Part shown: positions 34,680 to 42,783 of the stretch, piece by piece
Numbering within the stretch: the stretch's first letter is position 1
Layout: every line of letters starts with the position of its first letter
Assembly: GCA_002722435.1 (NCBI GenBank)
Contig: PBLX01000022.1
Span: 1 to 60,983, forward strand
Direction: 5' to 3'
DNA: 60,983 bases
Source: Legionellales bacterium
GTDB taxonomy: Bacteria > Pseudomonadota > Gammaproteobacteria > Comchoanobacterales > Comchoanobacteraceae
Program-made: the position numbers and the translations under genes
The notes under the pieces: model-generated
Told to the model about the DNA's origin: nothing
What the model saw: the letters and a program-made list of their open reading frames with translations, nothing else
The model's database searches: none

Positions 34680-36157
34680 TGACTCTTCCAACAAATCTAA
34701 CAGAACTACAACGTGACTATGCAGTATTTCTGCCTGCTCTTAGTAGTTTTTATGTAAACGTAACAGGCAAAATTAAACACAGTGCTGGTACAAATGAGCC
34801 CAGTGTACTGTCTGAACGTATACCTGAACCTATTAGTGCAGATGTAAGAGAGATGGACTATTTACGTCCTGATGCACTATGGACCTACAAATGGAGTTTG
34901 CACAGTGCAGGACACAGTAGTTTAGACGTTGACAAGGACTTGCCCAGAGAAAGCATGTATCGTGACAGAGATCGTAACACAAGTTTTATGCTGGGCGATA
35001 GTGGTGGCTTTCAGATTGGTAAGGGCAAATGGCCTGGTGATTGGAAAGCAGGCAGTGGTTGTGCTAAAGCACAAGCAAAACGTGATGGTGTGCTAAAGTG
35101 GATGGATGCGTACATGGACTATGGCATGATCCTGGATGTTCCTGCTTGGTTATCGCGTTCGCCCGAGGGTGCAGAAGCCGCACAGATAAGTTCCTATCAG
35201 GAAGCCGCAGATGCTACAGCGTTTAACAATGAATACTTTATACGCAATCGCACAGGAGACTGCAAGTTCCTAAACGTATTTCAGGGTGAGAACCACGCAC
35301 AAGCGGACTTGTGGTATGATCAGATGAAACAGTTCAGTGATCCTGCACAGTATCCGGATGCACACTTTGAAGGATATGCTATGGGCGGACAAAATGCTTG
35401 TGATGTACATCTTATCCTTAAACGTATTGTAACACTAATGCATGACGGATTGCTAGAAAAAGGACAGCATGACTGGATGCATGTTCTGGGCACAGGTAAA
35501 CTAGAATGGGCAGGTGTGCTTACTGCTATACAACGTGGTGTTCGTAGTTTGTATAATGAAAACTTTACCATTAGTTTTGACTGTGCAAGTCCTTTCCTAG
35601 CAACTAGTAATGGACAACAGTACACACACTATCGCATGCCACACAATGGCAAGTGGAAGTATGCAATGGAAGATGCGCCTGACGATAGAGCATTTGCTAA
35701 AAATACACAGAGCTATGATGATCACTGTGCTGGCATATATGATAATTGGATGCCAAGTCCTATAACAAACCTAATGAAAGTAAATGATATATGTGTATAT
35801 GCACCTGGTGACCTAAATAAGATTGGCAAAGAAGGCAAAACTAGTTGGGATACTTTCAGTTATGCACTGCTAATGAATCACAACATTTATACACATGTTC
35901 GCAGTGTGCAGGAAACAAACAGACTGTATGATGAAGGCAATTATCCTAAAGAACTTGTGGATGACAACTTTCAACGCACAGAAGTAAAAGACGTAATCAA
36001 GCGTATATTTGAACTTGATGATCTTGACAAACAAATGAAACTTATAGAAGATCACAGTCGTTTGTGGATGCGTGTAATTGGTAGTCGCGGTGCTATTGGT
36101 AAAAAGACTGTAAACGCAAGCACACAATTTGCAAGTCTATTTGAAGAAGTGACTTGA
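34679..36157 (+). CDS. dpdA: DpdA-like DNA 7-deazaguanine transglycosylase
   Basis: 492 residues. Related to tRNA-guanine transglycosylases: MLGDSGGFQIGKGKWPGDW contains the DSGGFQ block with Asp107, followed by MILDVPAW, FLNVFQGEN, and MHVLGTGKLEWAG. Phage DpdA relatives swap guanine in DNA for a 7-deazaguanine base, protecting against host nucleases. folE, queD and queE in this window supply the precursor. It lies directly behind the clamp in one operon, which could deliver modification at the fork; that is inference. Confidence 0.85.
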   Translation: MTLPTNLTELQRDYAVFLPALSSFYVNVTGKIKHSAGTNEPSVLSERIPEPISADVREMDYLRPDALWTYKWSLHSAGHSSLDVDKDLPRESMYRDRDRNTSFMLGDSGGFQIGKGKWPGDWKAGSGCAKAQAKRDGVLKWMDAYMDYGMILDVPAWLSRSPEGAEAAQISSYQEAADATAFNNEYFIRNRTGDCKFLNVFQGENHAQADLWYDQMKQFSDPAQYPDAHFEGYAMGGQNACDVHLILKRIVTLMHDGLLEKGQHDWMHVLGTGKLEWAGVLTAIQRGVRSLYNENFTISFDCASPFLATSNGQQYTHYRMPHNGKWKYAMEDAPDDRAFAKNTQSYDDHCAGIYDNWMPSPITNLMKVNDICVYAPGDLNKIGKEGKTSWDTFSYALLMNHNIYTHVRSVQETNRLYDEGNYPKELVDDNFQRTEVKDVIKRIFELDDLDKQMKLIEDHSRLWMRVIGSRGAIGKKTVNASTQFASLFEEVT

Positions 36158-36182
36158 CACATAGCAATTTTAATGTTATATT
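36154..36182 (+). promoter_or_regulatory. Sigma-70-like promoter
   Basis: TTGACA (36154-36159), 17-base spacer, TATATT (36177-36182), 33 bases before the ATG at 36216. The dpdA stop codon TGA lies inside the -35 box. Confidence 0.72.
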
Positions 36183-36215
36183 AGTATTATCTTTAACAAC
36201 TATGAGTATGAGCCA

Positions 36216-36980
36216 ATGGCTACACAGAAAGAGAAAGAAGATTTAATCGAATCTTTTAAAGGCCCATTTTATTATCGTATCAGCATCTCAGGCTATGGTG
36301 CAGAATCCTCTTACATGAATATCTCAAAAGAAGCACATGACTATTGGAGTGCTATAAAAGAAGACGTGGGCGACAGTGATGTCATCCAGTATGTACTAAA
36401 TGCTGAAGATTACTTATGGAACGATCTTGCTAGTTGCGAAGAGTTCGAGGATATAGATCCTGGAGACATTCCGCGAGCAGCAATGTTTATGCATGACGAA
36501 AACGGAGTAGGATGTGCATGGTATGAGCCTTTAGACGAACATGATCGTAACTGGGCGGCAAGCATGGACAGTGCGTATCTCACTGTGGAAAAAGTTGACA
36601 GTAAAGACTGGAATGCAAAATGGATTGAGGACGTAATTGAACATGAAGATGTAGGTGATTTTATAGGTCGCGTGGAAGAAGAAAGTGATGGTGAACACGA
36701 AGCCTATGCACTAAACTTTATGACAGACAGTAATCCTTTTCCGGAAAAAGGACAGCATATATGTTTAATGCAGAGTGCTGAGAAAGGCAGATTTATTCAA
36801 ACTATACTGGAAACTCCTTTACCTTTCGATCAGAACCTGTTAAAATTACAGATAGGTGAAGCACCCAATGGTGAAGATCTTGTCTTTGGACTTGAGTATG
36901 ATGGCGTAGAACTTGACCAAGATGGCGGAGATACAAATGGCAAAGGTTATTACATTTACTTTTATGAACAGGAGTTTTAA
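36216..36980 (+). CDS. Acidic protein of unknown function
   Basis: 254 residues, acidic (SCEEFEDIDPGDIPRA; VEEESDGEHEAYAL), soluble. No motif recognised. It stands behind its own host-type promoter and so is probably early. The first 40 codons use TCN serine more than the rest, which may mark a mixed origin. Confidence 0.62.
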   Translation: MATQKEKEDLIESFKGPFYYRISISGYGAESSYMNISKEAHDYWSAIKEDVGDSDVIQYVLNAEDYLWNDLASCEEFEDIDPGDIPRAAMFMHDENGVGCAWYEPLDEHDRNWAASMDSAYLTVEKVDSKDWNAKWIEDVIEHEDVGDFIGRVEEESDGEHEAYALNFMTDSNPFPEKGQHICLMQSAEKGRFIQTILETPLPFDQNLLKLQIGEAPNGEDLVFGLEYDGVELDQDGGDTNGKGYYIYFYEQEF

Positions 36981-36982
36981 TA

Positions 36983-37453
36983 ATGGATAACATGATGTTA
37001 AATGCAATGCGTGAAGATGCAATGCGTCAACAACTACACAAAAGTAAGCGTATGATTTGGGTAACATTCCAGAAAGAGGGTATACACAAATATCCTGCGG
37101 CACTGGATGATCCTAAACTAGCAACAGGAGATTGGGACGATGTATCGTTTCTTGGCTATCCTCATCGTCATATGTTTCACTTCCGGGTGTCAATTGAAGT
37201 GTTCCACGACGATAGAGAAATCGAGTTCATCCAGTTCAGCAGATGGTTGCAAAGACTGTACAGTGTGGGAACAGATGAAGCAGACGGCGAAGCCGGGCAT
37301 ACGGTGTTGGCGCTGGACTACAAATCCTGTGAGATGATCGCAGATGATTTATTTTTAGAGATTCGTAAGCGTTATGGATCCAACAGAGAAGTTCACATTG
37401 AAGTGAGCGAAGATGGTGAGAACGGTTGTGTTGTCACCTTTCCAAAAGCCTAA
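36983..37453 (+). CDS. QueD-like T-fold protein (divergent), function unknown
   Basis: 156 residues. GYPHRHMFHFRVSIEVFHDD has the H-x-H and beta-strand pattern of the 6-carboxy-tetrahydropterin synthase/T-fold family, and ADDLFLEIRKRYGSNREVH then IEVSEDGENGC fits its closing helix and strand. The catalytic Cys and third His are not obvious. It may be a non-catalytic relative of QueD (the true one is at 53384). The assignment is tentative. Confidence 0.55.
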   Translation: MDNMMLNAMREDAMRQQLHKSKRMIWVTFQKEGIHKYPAALDDPKLATGDWDDVSFLGYPHRHMFHFRVSIEVFHDDREIEFIQFSRWLQRLYSVGTDEADGEAGHTVLALDYKSCEMIADDLFLEIRKRYGSNREVHIEVSEDGENGCVVTFPKA

Positions 37454-37465
37454 AGGAGATACAAC

Positions 37466-37729
37466 GTGGCTGGAAAACCAATGACTAAAGAAATTGTTAA
37501 AGTATTTGATGATTTGGATGACTATCTAAGATTTTGTAAAGAGTTCGGCTGGTCCTATAACGAAGCGGATCTATATAGACAGGATGCGCCTGGATATGCT
37601 GAATATCTAAGATTTAAGGCTGGGACTCGTATCCCTAAAAACTGGATGCGTGATGCTAAGTTTCGTTTGAGCCAGTATCAGGACAATCGTCCTGGTGGAA
37701 AATTTGCAAGCGGTAGGAGAACACAGTGA
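37466..37729 (+). CDS. Small basic protein of unknown function
   Basis: 87 residues from a GTG start with AAGGAG 7 bases upstream. Helical and aromatic (DDYLRFCKEFGWSYNEADLY), basic at the end (GGKFASGRRTQ). Overlaps the glycosyltransferase start by four bases. Not recognised. Confidence 0.62.
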   Translation: MAGKPMTKEIVKVFDDLDDYLRFCKEFGWSYNEADLYRQDAPGYAEYLRFKAGTRIPKNWMRDAKFRLSQYQDNRPGGKFASGRRTQ

Positions 37730-38808
37730 CAGTTTACATAGTGGATATTGAGCCTGTTGAGTCACGCTATACCAAGCAGTGGAAAGAACATCTCCCTAAA
37801 CAACTACAACGTGCATTATGCAGTGACAGTGCAGTGCTGGATGATGTTGAAGTGATTAGTGGCGGTGATGTTCCACAAGCAACAACGCCCGGAGCGTTTC
37901 TAAACTTTGGAGGCACTAATGTTTACAAAAGTAATCAACTTATGCAAATTGCTAATTTATTTTGCGGAGGTGTTGTTAAGAGTGGCGATTACTTTTTATA
38001 TACTGATGCTTGGAATCCTACTGTTATACAGTTGCGCTATATGGCTGAACTTCTTGGGGTTAATATTAGGATCGGTGGTATGTGGCATGCTGGTAGTTAT
38101 GACCCGCAGGATTTTCTGGGCAGATTGATTGGCAACAAGCCCTGGGTAAGGTTTGCTGAACAAAGTATGTTTGAAGTTTACGATGATAACTTCTATGCTA
38201 CAGATTTTCATATCGAAATGTTCAGTAAAACATTTCGTTTAAAAGATAGAATTGTATCTGTACAGGATAAGATCAAACGTGTTGGCTGGCCCATGGAGTA
38301 TCTTAGAACAGGACTTGAACAATACAAGGGTATGGAAAAGCGTGATCTTATTCTTTTCCCACATCGTATTGCTCCTGAAAAACAACCTGAAATCTTCCGT
38401 GATCTCAAAGAAAGCATGCCTGAATATGAATTTATAATTTGTCAGGAACAGGAACTAAACAAAAATGAATATCATAATTTATTAGGCGAGGCTAAACTTG
38501 TGTTTAGTGCTAACCTACAGGAAACACTGGGCATAAGTTGGTATGAAGGCGCACTTGTGGATGCTATTCCTATGATTCCGGATAGGCTTAGTTATACAGA
38601 AATGACGGATGCATTTTTATATCCTAGTGTATGGACAGAAAGTTGGGATAAATATCTTGAGAATAAAGATCGAGTAATGGGCCAGATCAAAGACTTTATG
38701 ATGAACTATTATGGATACGTTCCAGCAGTTCGTAGAGTTGTAAAGAAACTTGATACAGAATTTTTCAGTGGCGAAGCCCTTTACACACACATTAGAGATA
38801 GTAGATGA
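37726..38808 (+). CDS. GT-B fold glycosyltransferase
   Basis: 360 residues. The C-terminal half shows GT4-like features: LILFPHRIAPEKQPEIF, then LVFSANLQETLGISWYEGAL (the E-x7-E-like donor-binding region), and a closing helix. The N-terminal half has a Rossmann-like pattern with FGGTNVYKSNQLM. GTG start overlapping the previous stop. Acceptor unknown; neighbours suggest an acidic sugar pathway. Confidence 0.75.
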   Translation: MTVYIVDIEPVESRYTKQWKEHLPKQLQRALCSDSAVLDDVEVISGGDVPQATTPGAFLNFGGTNVYKSNQLMQIANLFCGGVVKSGDYFLYTDAWNPTVIQLRYMAELLGVNIRIGGMWHAGSYDPQDFLGRLIGNKPWVRFAEQSMFEVYDDNFYATDFHIEMFSKTFRLKDRIVSVQDKIKRVGWPMEYLRTGLEQYKGMEKRDLILFPHRIAPEKQPEIFRDLKESMPEYEFIICQEQELNKNEYHNLLGEAKLVFSANLQETLGISWYEGALVDAIPMIPDRLSYTEMTDAFLYPSVWTESWDKYLENKDRVMGQIKDFMMNYYGYVPAVRRVVKKLDTEFFSGEALYTHIRDSR

Positions 38809-40049
38809 AGATAGCATTTATCGGATGTGGTAAGTTAGGCTTGCCCTGCGCCGAGGAAATTGTAAAAGCAGGCCATGAAGTGACTGGTTATGATCCTGCA
38901 TATATTAAGGATGATCGCACTTTTAAAAAACATAACGGACTGATTGATCTGAAACATACTATTCCTGAAGCAGTCAAGTTTGCAAAAATTGTTTTTGTAG
39001 CAGTTCCTACACCGCACGATCCTAGTTATGATGGCAGAGCACCTACTGCACATCTAGCACCAAAGGATTTTGATTATACTATTGTAAAACAAGTTCTTAA
39101 CGAATGTAATAGTGTAATGAATCCCGCACAGATGATAGTGCTTATAAGCACTGTTCTACCAGGCACTGTGCGTAGGGAACTAGCACCTATGATTACTAGC
39201 ACTCGTTTTGTTTACAATCCATATTTAATTGCTATGGGCAGTGTTGCTTGGGACTTCCGCAATCCAGAAATGATAATGATTGGCACACAGGACGGCAGTA
39301 GTACTGGTGACGCACAAGAACTTGTGGACTTTTATAGCACAGTAATAGAAAGTGATACTCGTTACGAAATAGGAACGTGGGACGAATGTGAATGTATTAA
39401 AGTATTTTACAATACTTTTATTAGTACAAAGATTGCACTAGTAAACATGATACAGGATGTCGCACTAAAACAGGGCAATATTAATGTTGATGTGGTTACC
39501 CAGGCACTGGCAAAGTCAAGCAAACGGATCATGGGACCGCAGTATATGACTGCAGGTATGGGTGATGGCGGTGCTTGCCATCCTCGAGACAATATTGCCC
39601 TGCGTTATATGGCACAGGAACTAGGATTAGGTTATGATTTATTTGATGAAATAATGTTTGCTCGCGAAAAACAAGCGGAGAATCTAGCCAAGTTTTTAGT
39701 AAATATTGCACAAGAAAACAACTTACCAATACTAATACATGGTGTAGCATATAAGCCTAATGTTCCATACAAGGACGGTAGTTACAGTTTACTTGTTGCA
39801 CACTATTGCGAACAACAGGGCATGTGGCCTATCCTAGTGGATCCACATACACATGCACAACGTGGACCATTTAAGGCTGTTGCACTACTAGCACACAATG
39901 CAAATATTACATACAAATATATAAACGAACAAAAACAAGAATTATACTGCTATCTTGAAAAGGGTAGCGTAATTGTAGATCCCTGGAGGCAATACGAAGA
40001 TGACAGATATAAAGTCATCCATTACGGAAACACACGAACGTTGGCATAA
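38805..40049 (+). CDS. UDP-glucose/GDP-mannose dehydrogenase family protein
   Basis: 414 residues. NAD-binding GCGKLG at 7-12, followed by VFVAVPTP, and the catalytic Cys258 in GDGGACHPRDN (family GGxCxPKD). A C-terminal domain has IHGVAYKPNVPYKDGSYSLL, typical of this family. It oxidises a nucleotide sugar twice to the uronic acid. The Lys of PKD is Arg, a mild change. Coupled to the glycosyltransferase by four bases and overlapped by a 2OG oxygenase-like gene by 50. Confidence 0.85.
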   Translation: MKIAFIGCGKLGLPCAEEIVKAGHEVTGYDPAYIKDDRTFKKHNGLIDLKHTIPEAVKFAKIVFVAVPTPHDPSYDGRAPTAHLAPKDFDYTIVKQVLNECNSVMNPAQMIVLISTVLPGTVRRELAPMITSTRFVYNPYLIAMGSVAWDFRNPEMIMIGTQDGSSTGDAQELVDFYSTVIESDTRYEIGTWDECECIKVFYNTFISTKIALVNMIQDVALKQGNINVDVVTQALAKSSKRIMGPQYMTAGMGDGGACHPRDNIALRYMAQELGLGYDLFDEIMFAREKQAENLAKFLVNIAQENNLPILIHGVAYKPNVPYKDGSYSLLVAHYCEQQGMWPILVDPHTHAQRGPFKAVALLAHNANITYKYINEQKQELYCYLEKGSVIVDPWRQYEDDRYKVIHYGNTRTLA

Positions 40050-40554
40050 AGGATACATTGAACCTTTTTGGAGTAGGATAAGTTATACAAAACTTGATTA
40101 TCATTTAGAGGGCTTCAATAACAGAGAAGATTTAATAAAATGGAAACGTCAAGGTTATTGTCATCCTGATAGTCACTTTACTGGCATGATGTGTGATATG
40201 CGTAAAACACAACCTGCTTGGAATCCAAAAATTATAGAATGGTTTGAGGATGTCTATTCAGTTACTGATGTAGGTACAAGTTACTATCGTATGGGGACAG
40301 GTGTGATTCTTCCAACACACAAGGATACATATGTAAAATATAGGCAAATTTTTGATGTAAAACTTAAGGATTGTGTCCGTGCAGTAATTTATTTAGACGA
40401 TTGGAAACCAGGCCACATCGCAGAAATAGAAGGATCACCTATTACAGACTGGCGTGCAGGCGATTATTTATTTTGGGAAAGTGATACACCACACATGGCT
40501 GCTAATATAGGGATAGAAAAACGTTATACACTACAACTAACAGGGCACAAATGA
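40000..40554 (+). CDS. 2OG-Fe(II) oxygenase-like (aspartyl-hydroxylase-like) protein
   Basis: 184 residues. GVILPTHKDTYVKYRQI gives the H-x-D iron pair; WESDTPHMAANIGIEKRYTL supplies the distal His and the 2OG-binding Arg. Resembles the double-stranded beta-helix core of aspartyl/asparaginyl hydroxylase-like proteins. Starts 50 bases inside the dehydrogenase gene in another frame. Substrate unknown. Confidence 0.7.
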   Translation: MTDIKSSITETHERWHKGYIEPFWSRISYTKLDYHLEGFNNREDLIKWKRQGYCHPDSHFTGMMCDMRKTQPAWNPKIIEWFEDVYSVTDVGTSYYRMGTGVILPTHKDTYVKYRQIFDVKLKDCVRAVIYLDDWKPGHIAEIEGSPITDWRAGDYLFWESDTPHMAANIGIEKRYTLQLTGHK

Positions 40555-41156
40555 CCTTAACCTATGATACACTTAAACAGTTTGAAAGTGTTATTAGCGA
40601 ATACACTGGTGCACCATATGTTGTACTAACTGATAGTTGTACTCATGCGCTAGAACTTTGTATAAGATATCGCAATCCAGGACCAGTAATCTGTAGTGCT
40701 TACACTTATTTAAGTGTGCCTATGATGTTATATAAACTTGGTGTTCCGTTCTATTGGGATCACGAGCCCTGGGAGTATGAATATAGACTAGCACCCAGTA
40801 ATATATGGGACAGTGCTAGAGCGTTTGATAAGGGCATGTATTGTGCAGGAAGATTGCAGTGCGTAAGTTTTGGCCCTACAAAACGTTTGGAAATAGGTCA
40901 TGGTGGTGCAATACTTACAAACAAACATCATGAATATGTAGCACTTAAACGTATGGCTTATGATGGCAGAGACTTGGATATCAAACCCTGGCAGGATCAG
41001 CAAACATTTAGTATAGGTTATCATTATGGCATGCGCTTGGAAGATGCACAATTAGGTATACAGATGATGGCGAACAACAAGTTAAAAGAAAAGTACACAC
41101 AAGCAGTGGAATATCCTGATTGTAGTAAACTTAATATTGACAAATCGTCTAAATAA
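40551..41156 (+). CDS. Short DegT/DnrJ/EryC1-like aminotransferase
   Basis: 201 residues. VSFGPTKRLEIGHGGAILTN contains the PLP-binding Lys111 and the SFxxxK---GxGG signature of sugar aminotransferases; NIWDSARAF holds the Asp near the pyridine ring. The usual family length is about 370, so the C-terminal small domain is missing or minimal. It could be a compact active enzyme or a broken copy; there is no frameshift at its end. ATG overlaps the previous stop by four bases. Confidence 0.72.
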   Translation: MTLTYDTLKQFESVISEYTGAPYVVLTDSCTHALELCIRYRNPGPVICSAYTYLSVPMMLYKLGVPFYWDHEPWEYEYRLAPSNIWDSARAFDKGMYCAGRLQCVSFGPTKRLEIGHGGAILTNKHHEYVALKRMAYDGRDLDIKPWQDQQTFSIGYHYGMRLEDAQLGIQMMANNKLKEKYTQAVEYPDCSKLNIDKSSK

Positions 41157-41166
41157 ATCATACAAT
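41137..41166 (+). promoter_or_regulatory. Sigma-70-like promoter of the folE operon
   Basis: TTGACA (41137-41142), 18-base spacer, TACAAT (41161-41166), 28 bases before the folE ATG. The -35 box lies in the last codons of the aminotransferase-like gene. Confidence 0.65.
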
Positions 41167-41194
41167 ATATAATACTAGAAAAGGAACTTAGTAC

Positions 41195-41884
41195 ATGGGA
41201 AAGACTTCCGAACTTATTAAACAACGAATAGAACATGCTGGTGGCAGATATTGGGCTGGCGATAATATTGCATCCTATCTACATGAAGGTGATAAGGAAG
41301 CACTTATTGAAGAACTTACACGCAACTTTGAAGGTGTACTTGATGGACTGGTAATAGATCGTGCAAATGATCCTAACAGTCATGATACACCGCGTAGACT
41401 TGCTAAAATGTATATCAAAGAACTGATGTCTGGACGGTATGACAGTAAGCCTAACGCAACTGCATTTCCTAATCACACAAACGACAGATATGATGGCATG
41501 CTTGTTGTGCGCAGTGAACTTAAAAGCATGTGTTCGCATCATCATCAGCCAGTAGCAGGTGTTGCGTACATTGGTATTATTGCCGCTGATACACTAATTG
41601 GACTTAGTAAATACACACGCCTAGCGCAGTGGTGCGCAAGACGAGGCACACTTCAAGAAGAACTTGCTATGGATATTTGTAAAGAAATACAAAGTGCAAC
41701 AGGCAGTGAAGATGTTGGAGTATATGTGCAAGCAACACATGGTTGTTGTGAAAACAGAGGTATAATGGCTACTAGCAGTTTAACGCAAACGACTGTGCTT
41801 AGAGGCAGTTTCTTTAGTGATGCTGCAACAAAGAAAGAGTTTATGGATAATATTAAACTACAGCAAAGTTTTGTATGTAAATAA
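41195..41884 (+). CDS. folE: GTP cyclohydrolase I
   Basis: 229 residues. MCSHHHQPVAGVAYIGI carries the zinc Cys and His pair, and ATHGCCENRGI supplies the second zinc Cys; DTPRRLAKMYIKEL is the N-terminal signature. It opens GTP to dihydroneopterin triphosphate and releases formate, the first step toward 7-deazaguanine (with QueD, QueE). Last base overlaps the amidinotransferase start; formate dehydrogenase follows in the same run. Confidence 0.96.
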   Translation: MGKTSELIKQRIEHAGGRYWAGDNIASYLHEGDKEALIEELTRNFEGVLDGLVIDRANDPNSHDTPRRLAKMYIKELMSGRYDSKPNATAFPNHTNDRYDGMLVVRSELKSMCSHHHQPVAGVAYIGIIAADTLIGLSKYTRLAQWCARRGTLQEELAMDICKEIQSATGSEDVGVYVQATHGCCENRGIMATSSLTQTTVLRGSFFSDAATKKEFMDNIKLQQSFVCK

Positions 41885-42783
41885 TGTTTGGTTCTAGTCC
41901 TAAAATTAGTACAAATAACGAATGGGACCAATTACAAAGTGTTGTAGTAGGTGATGCAACTGGTGCTTACAAGCCTGATGATATGCATTTTGAAGAACCG
42001 GGAGGATATACTAGCGGTATTATACCGCAGGCAGTAATGGATCTTGATCGTTTTGCTAGAACACTAGAACAGGAAAAAGTAAAAGTTTATCGTCCAAAAC
42101 AGAATAATTTTAATTGGGGCGGAGGCATGTATAATTATTGCCCAAGAGATAGGCTTTTAATTATAGGTGATACAGTTGTTGATTGCAACATGCAATACAG
42201 TATACGAAATAATGAATCCAAATATTTGGATGTTGTTTTAAAGAAAGCAAAACGTATACTAACGGTGCCCAGAGACCAAGGTATATTTTTTGATGCTGCT
42301 AATGTTTGTAGGCTAAACAATAAATTATTGTATCTTATAAGCAAAAGCGGTAATATAAATGGTGCTGAATGGTTAGCGGATAATTTTCCAGATCATGAAG
42401 TTGAAATTACAAGAACATATTCCGGCGTGCATATAGATAGCACCTTTTGCCCAGTAGCAAATGGTTTAGTAGTAATTAATAAAGATAGAGTAAATAAGGA
42501 CACACTGCCACAGTGTTTCAAGGATTGGGAGATTATATGGCTAGGTAGTGAGGATTTACCACAAAAGAACGTGTTTGCTGGAGAAGCAGTTGCCAGCAAT
42601 TATATATTACTAAATTTTTTTATGATACGGCCTAATTTGGCAGTAATAGATGATGCACCTGTCTTACAAGATGCATTAAAAACAAATGGTGTAGATAGTT
42701 ACGTTATACCGTTTACACATTCGAGAATATTAGGCGGTGGACACCATTGTGTGACACTGGATTTACATAGGAGATATAAATGA
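41884..42783 (+). CDS. Amidinotransferase-family protein (glycine amidinotransferase-like)
   Basis: 299 residues. Guanidino-group-modifying fold with FFDAANVCRLNN, GVHIDSTFCPV (catalytic His) and GGGHHCVTLDLHR (nucleophile Cys289). The family moves the amidino group of arginine to an amine acceptor. The acceptor is unknown; it is tempting to link it to the neighbouring deazaguanine pathway because archaeosine-type bases carry an amidine, but the known routes do not use this family. Overlaps folE and the formate dehydrogenase gene. Confidence 0.85.
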   Translation: MFGSSPKISTNNEWDQLQSVVVGDATGAYKPDDMHFEEPGGYTSGIIPQAVMDLDRFARTLEQEKVKVYRPKQNNFNWGGGMYNYCPRDRLLIIGDTVVDCNMQYSIRNNESKYLDVVLKKAKRILTVPRDQGIFFDAANVCRLNNKLLYLISKSGNINGAEWLADNFPDHEVEITRTYSGVHIDSTFCPVANGLVVINKDRVNKDTLPQCFKDWEIIWLGSEDLPQKNVFAGEAVASNYILLNFFMIRPNLAVIDDAPVLQDALKTNGVDSYVIPFTHSRILGGGHHCVTLDLHRRYK

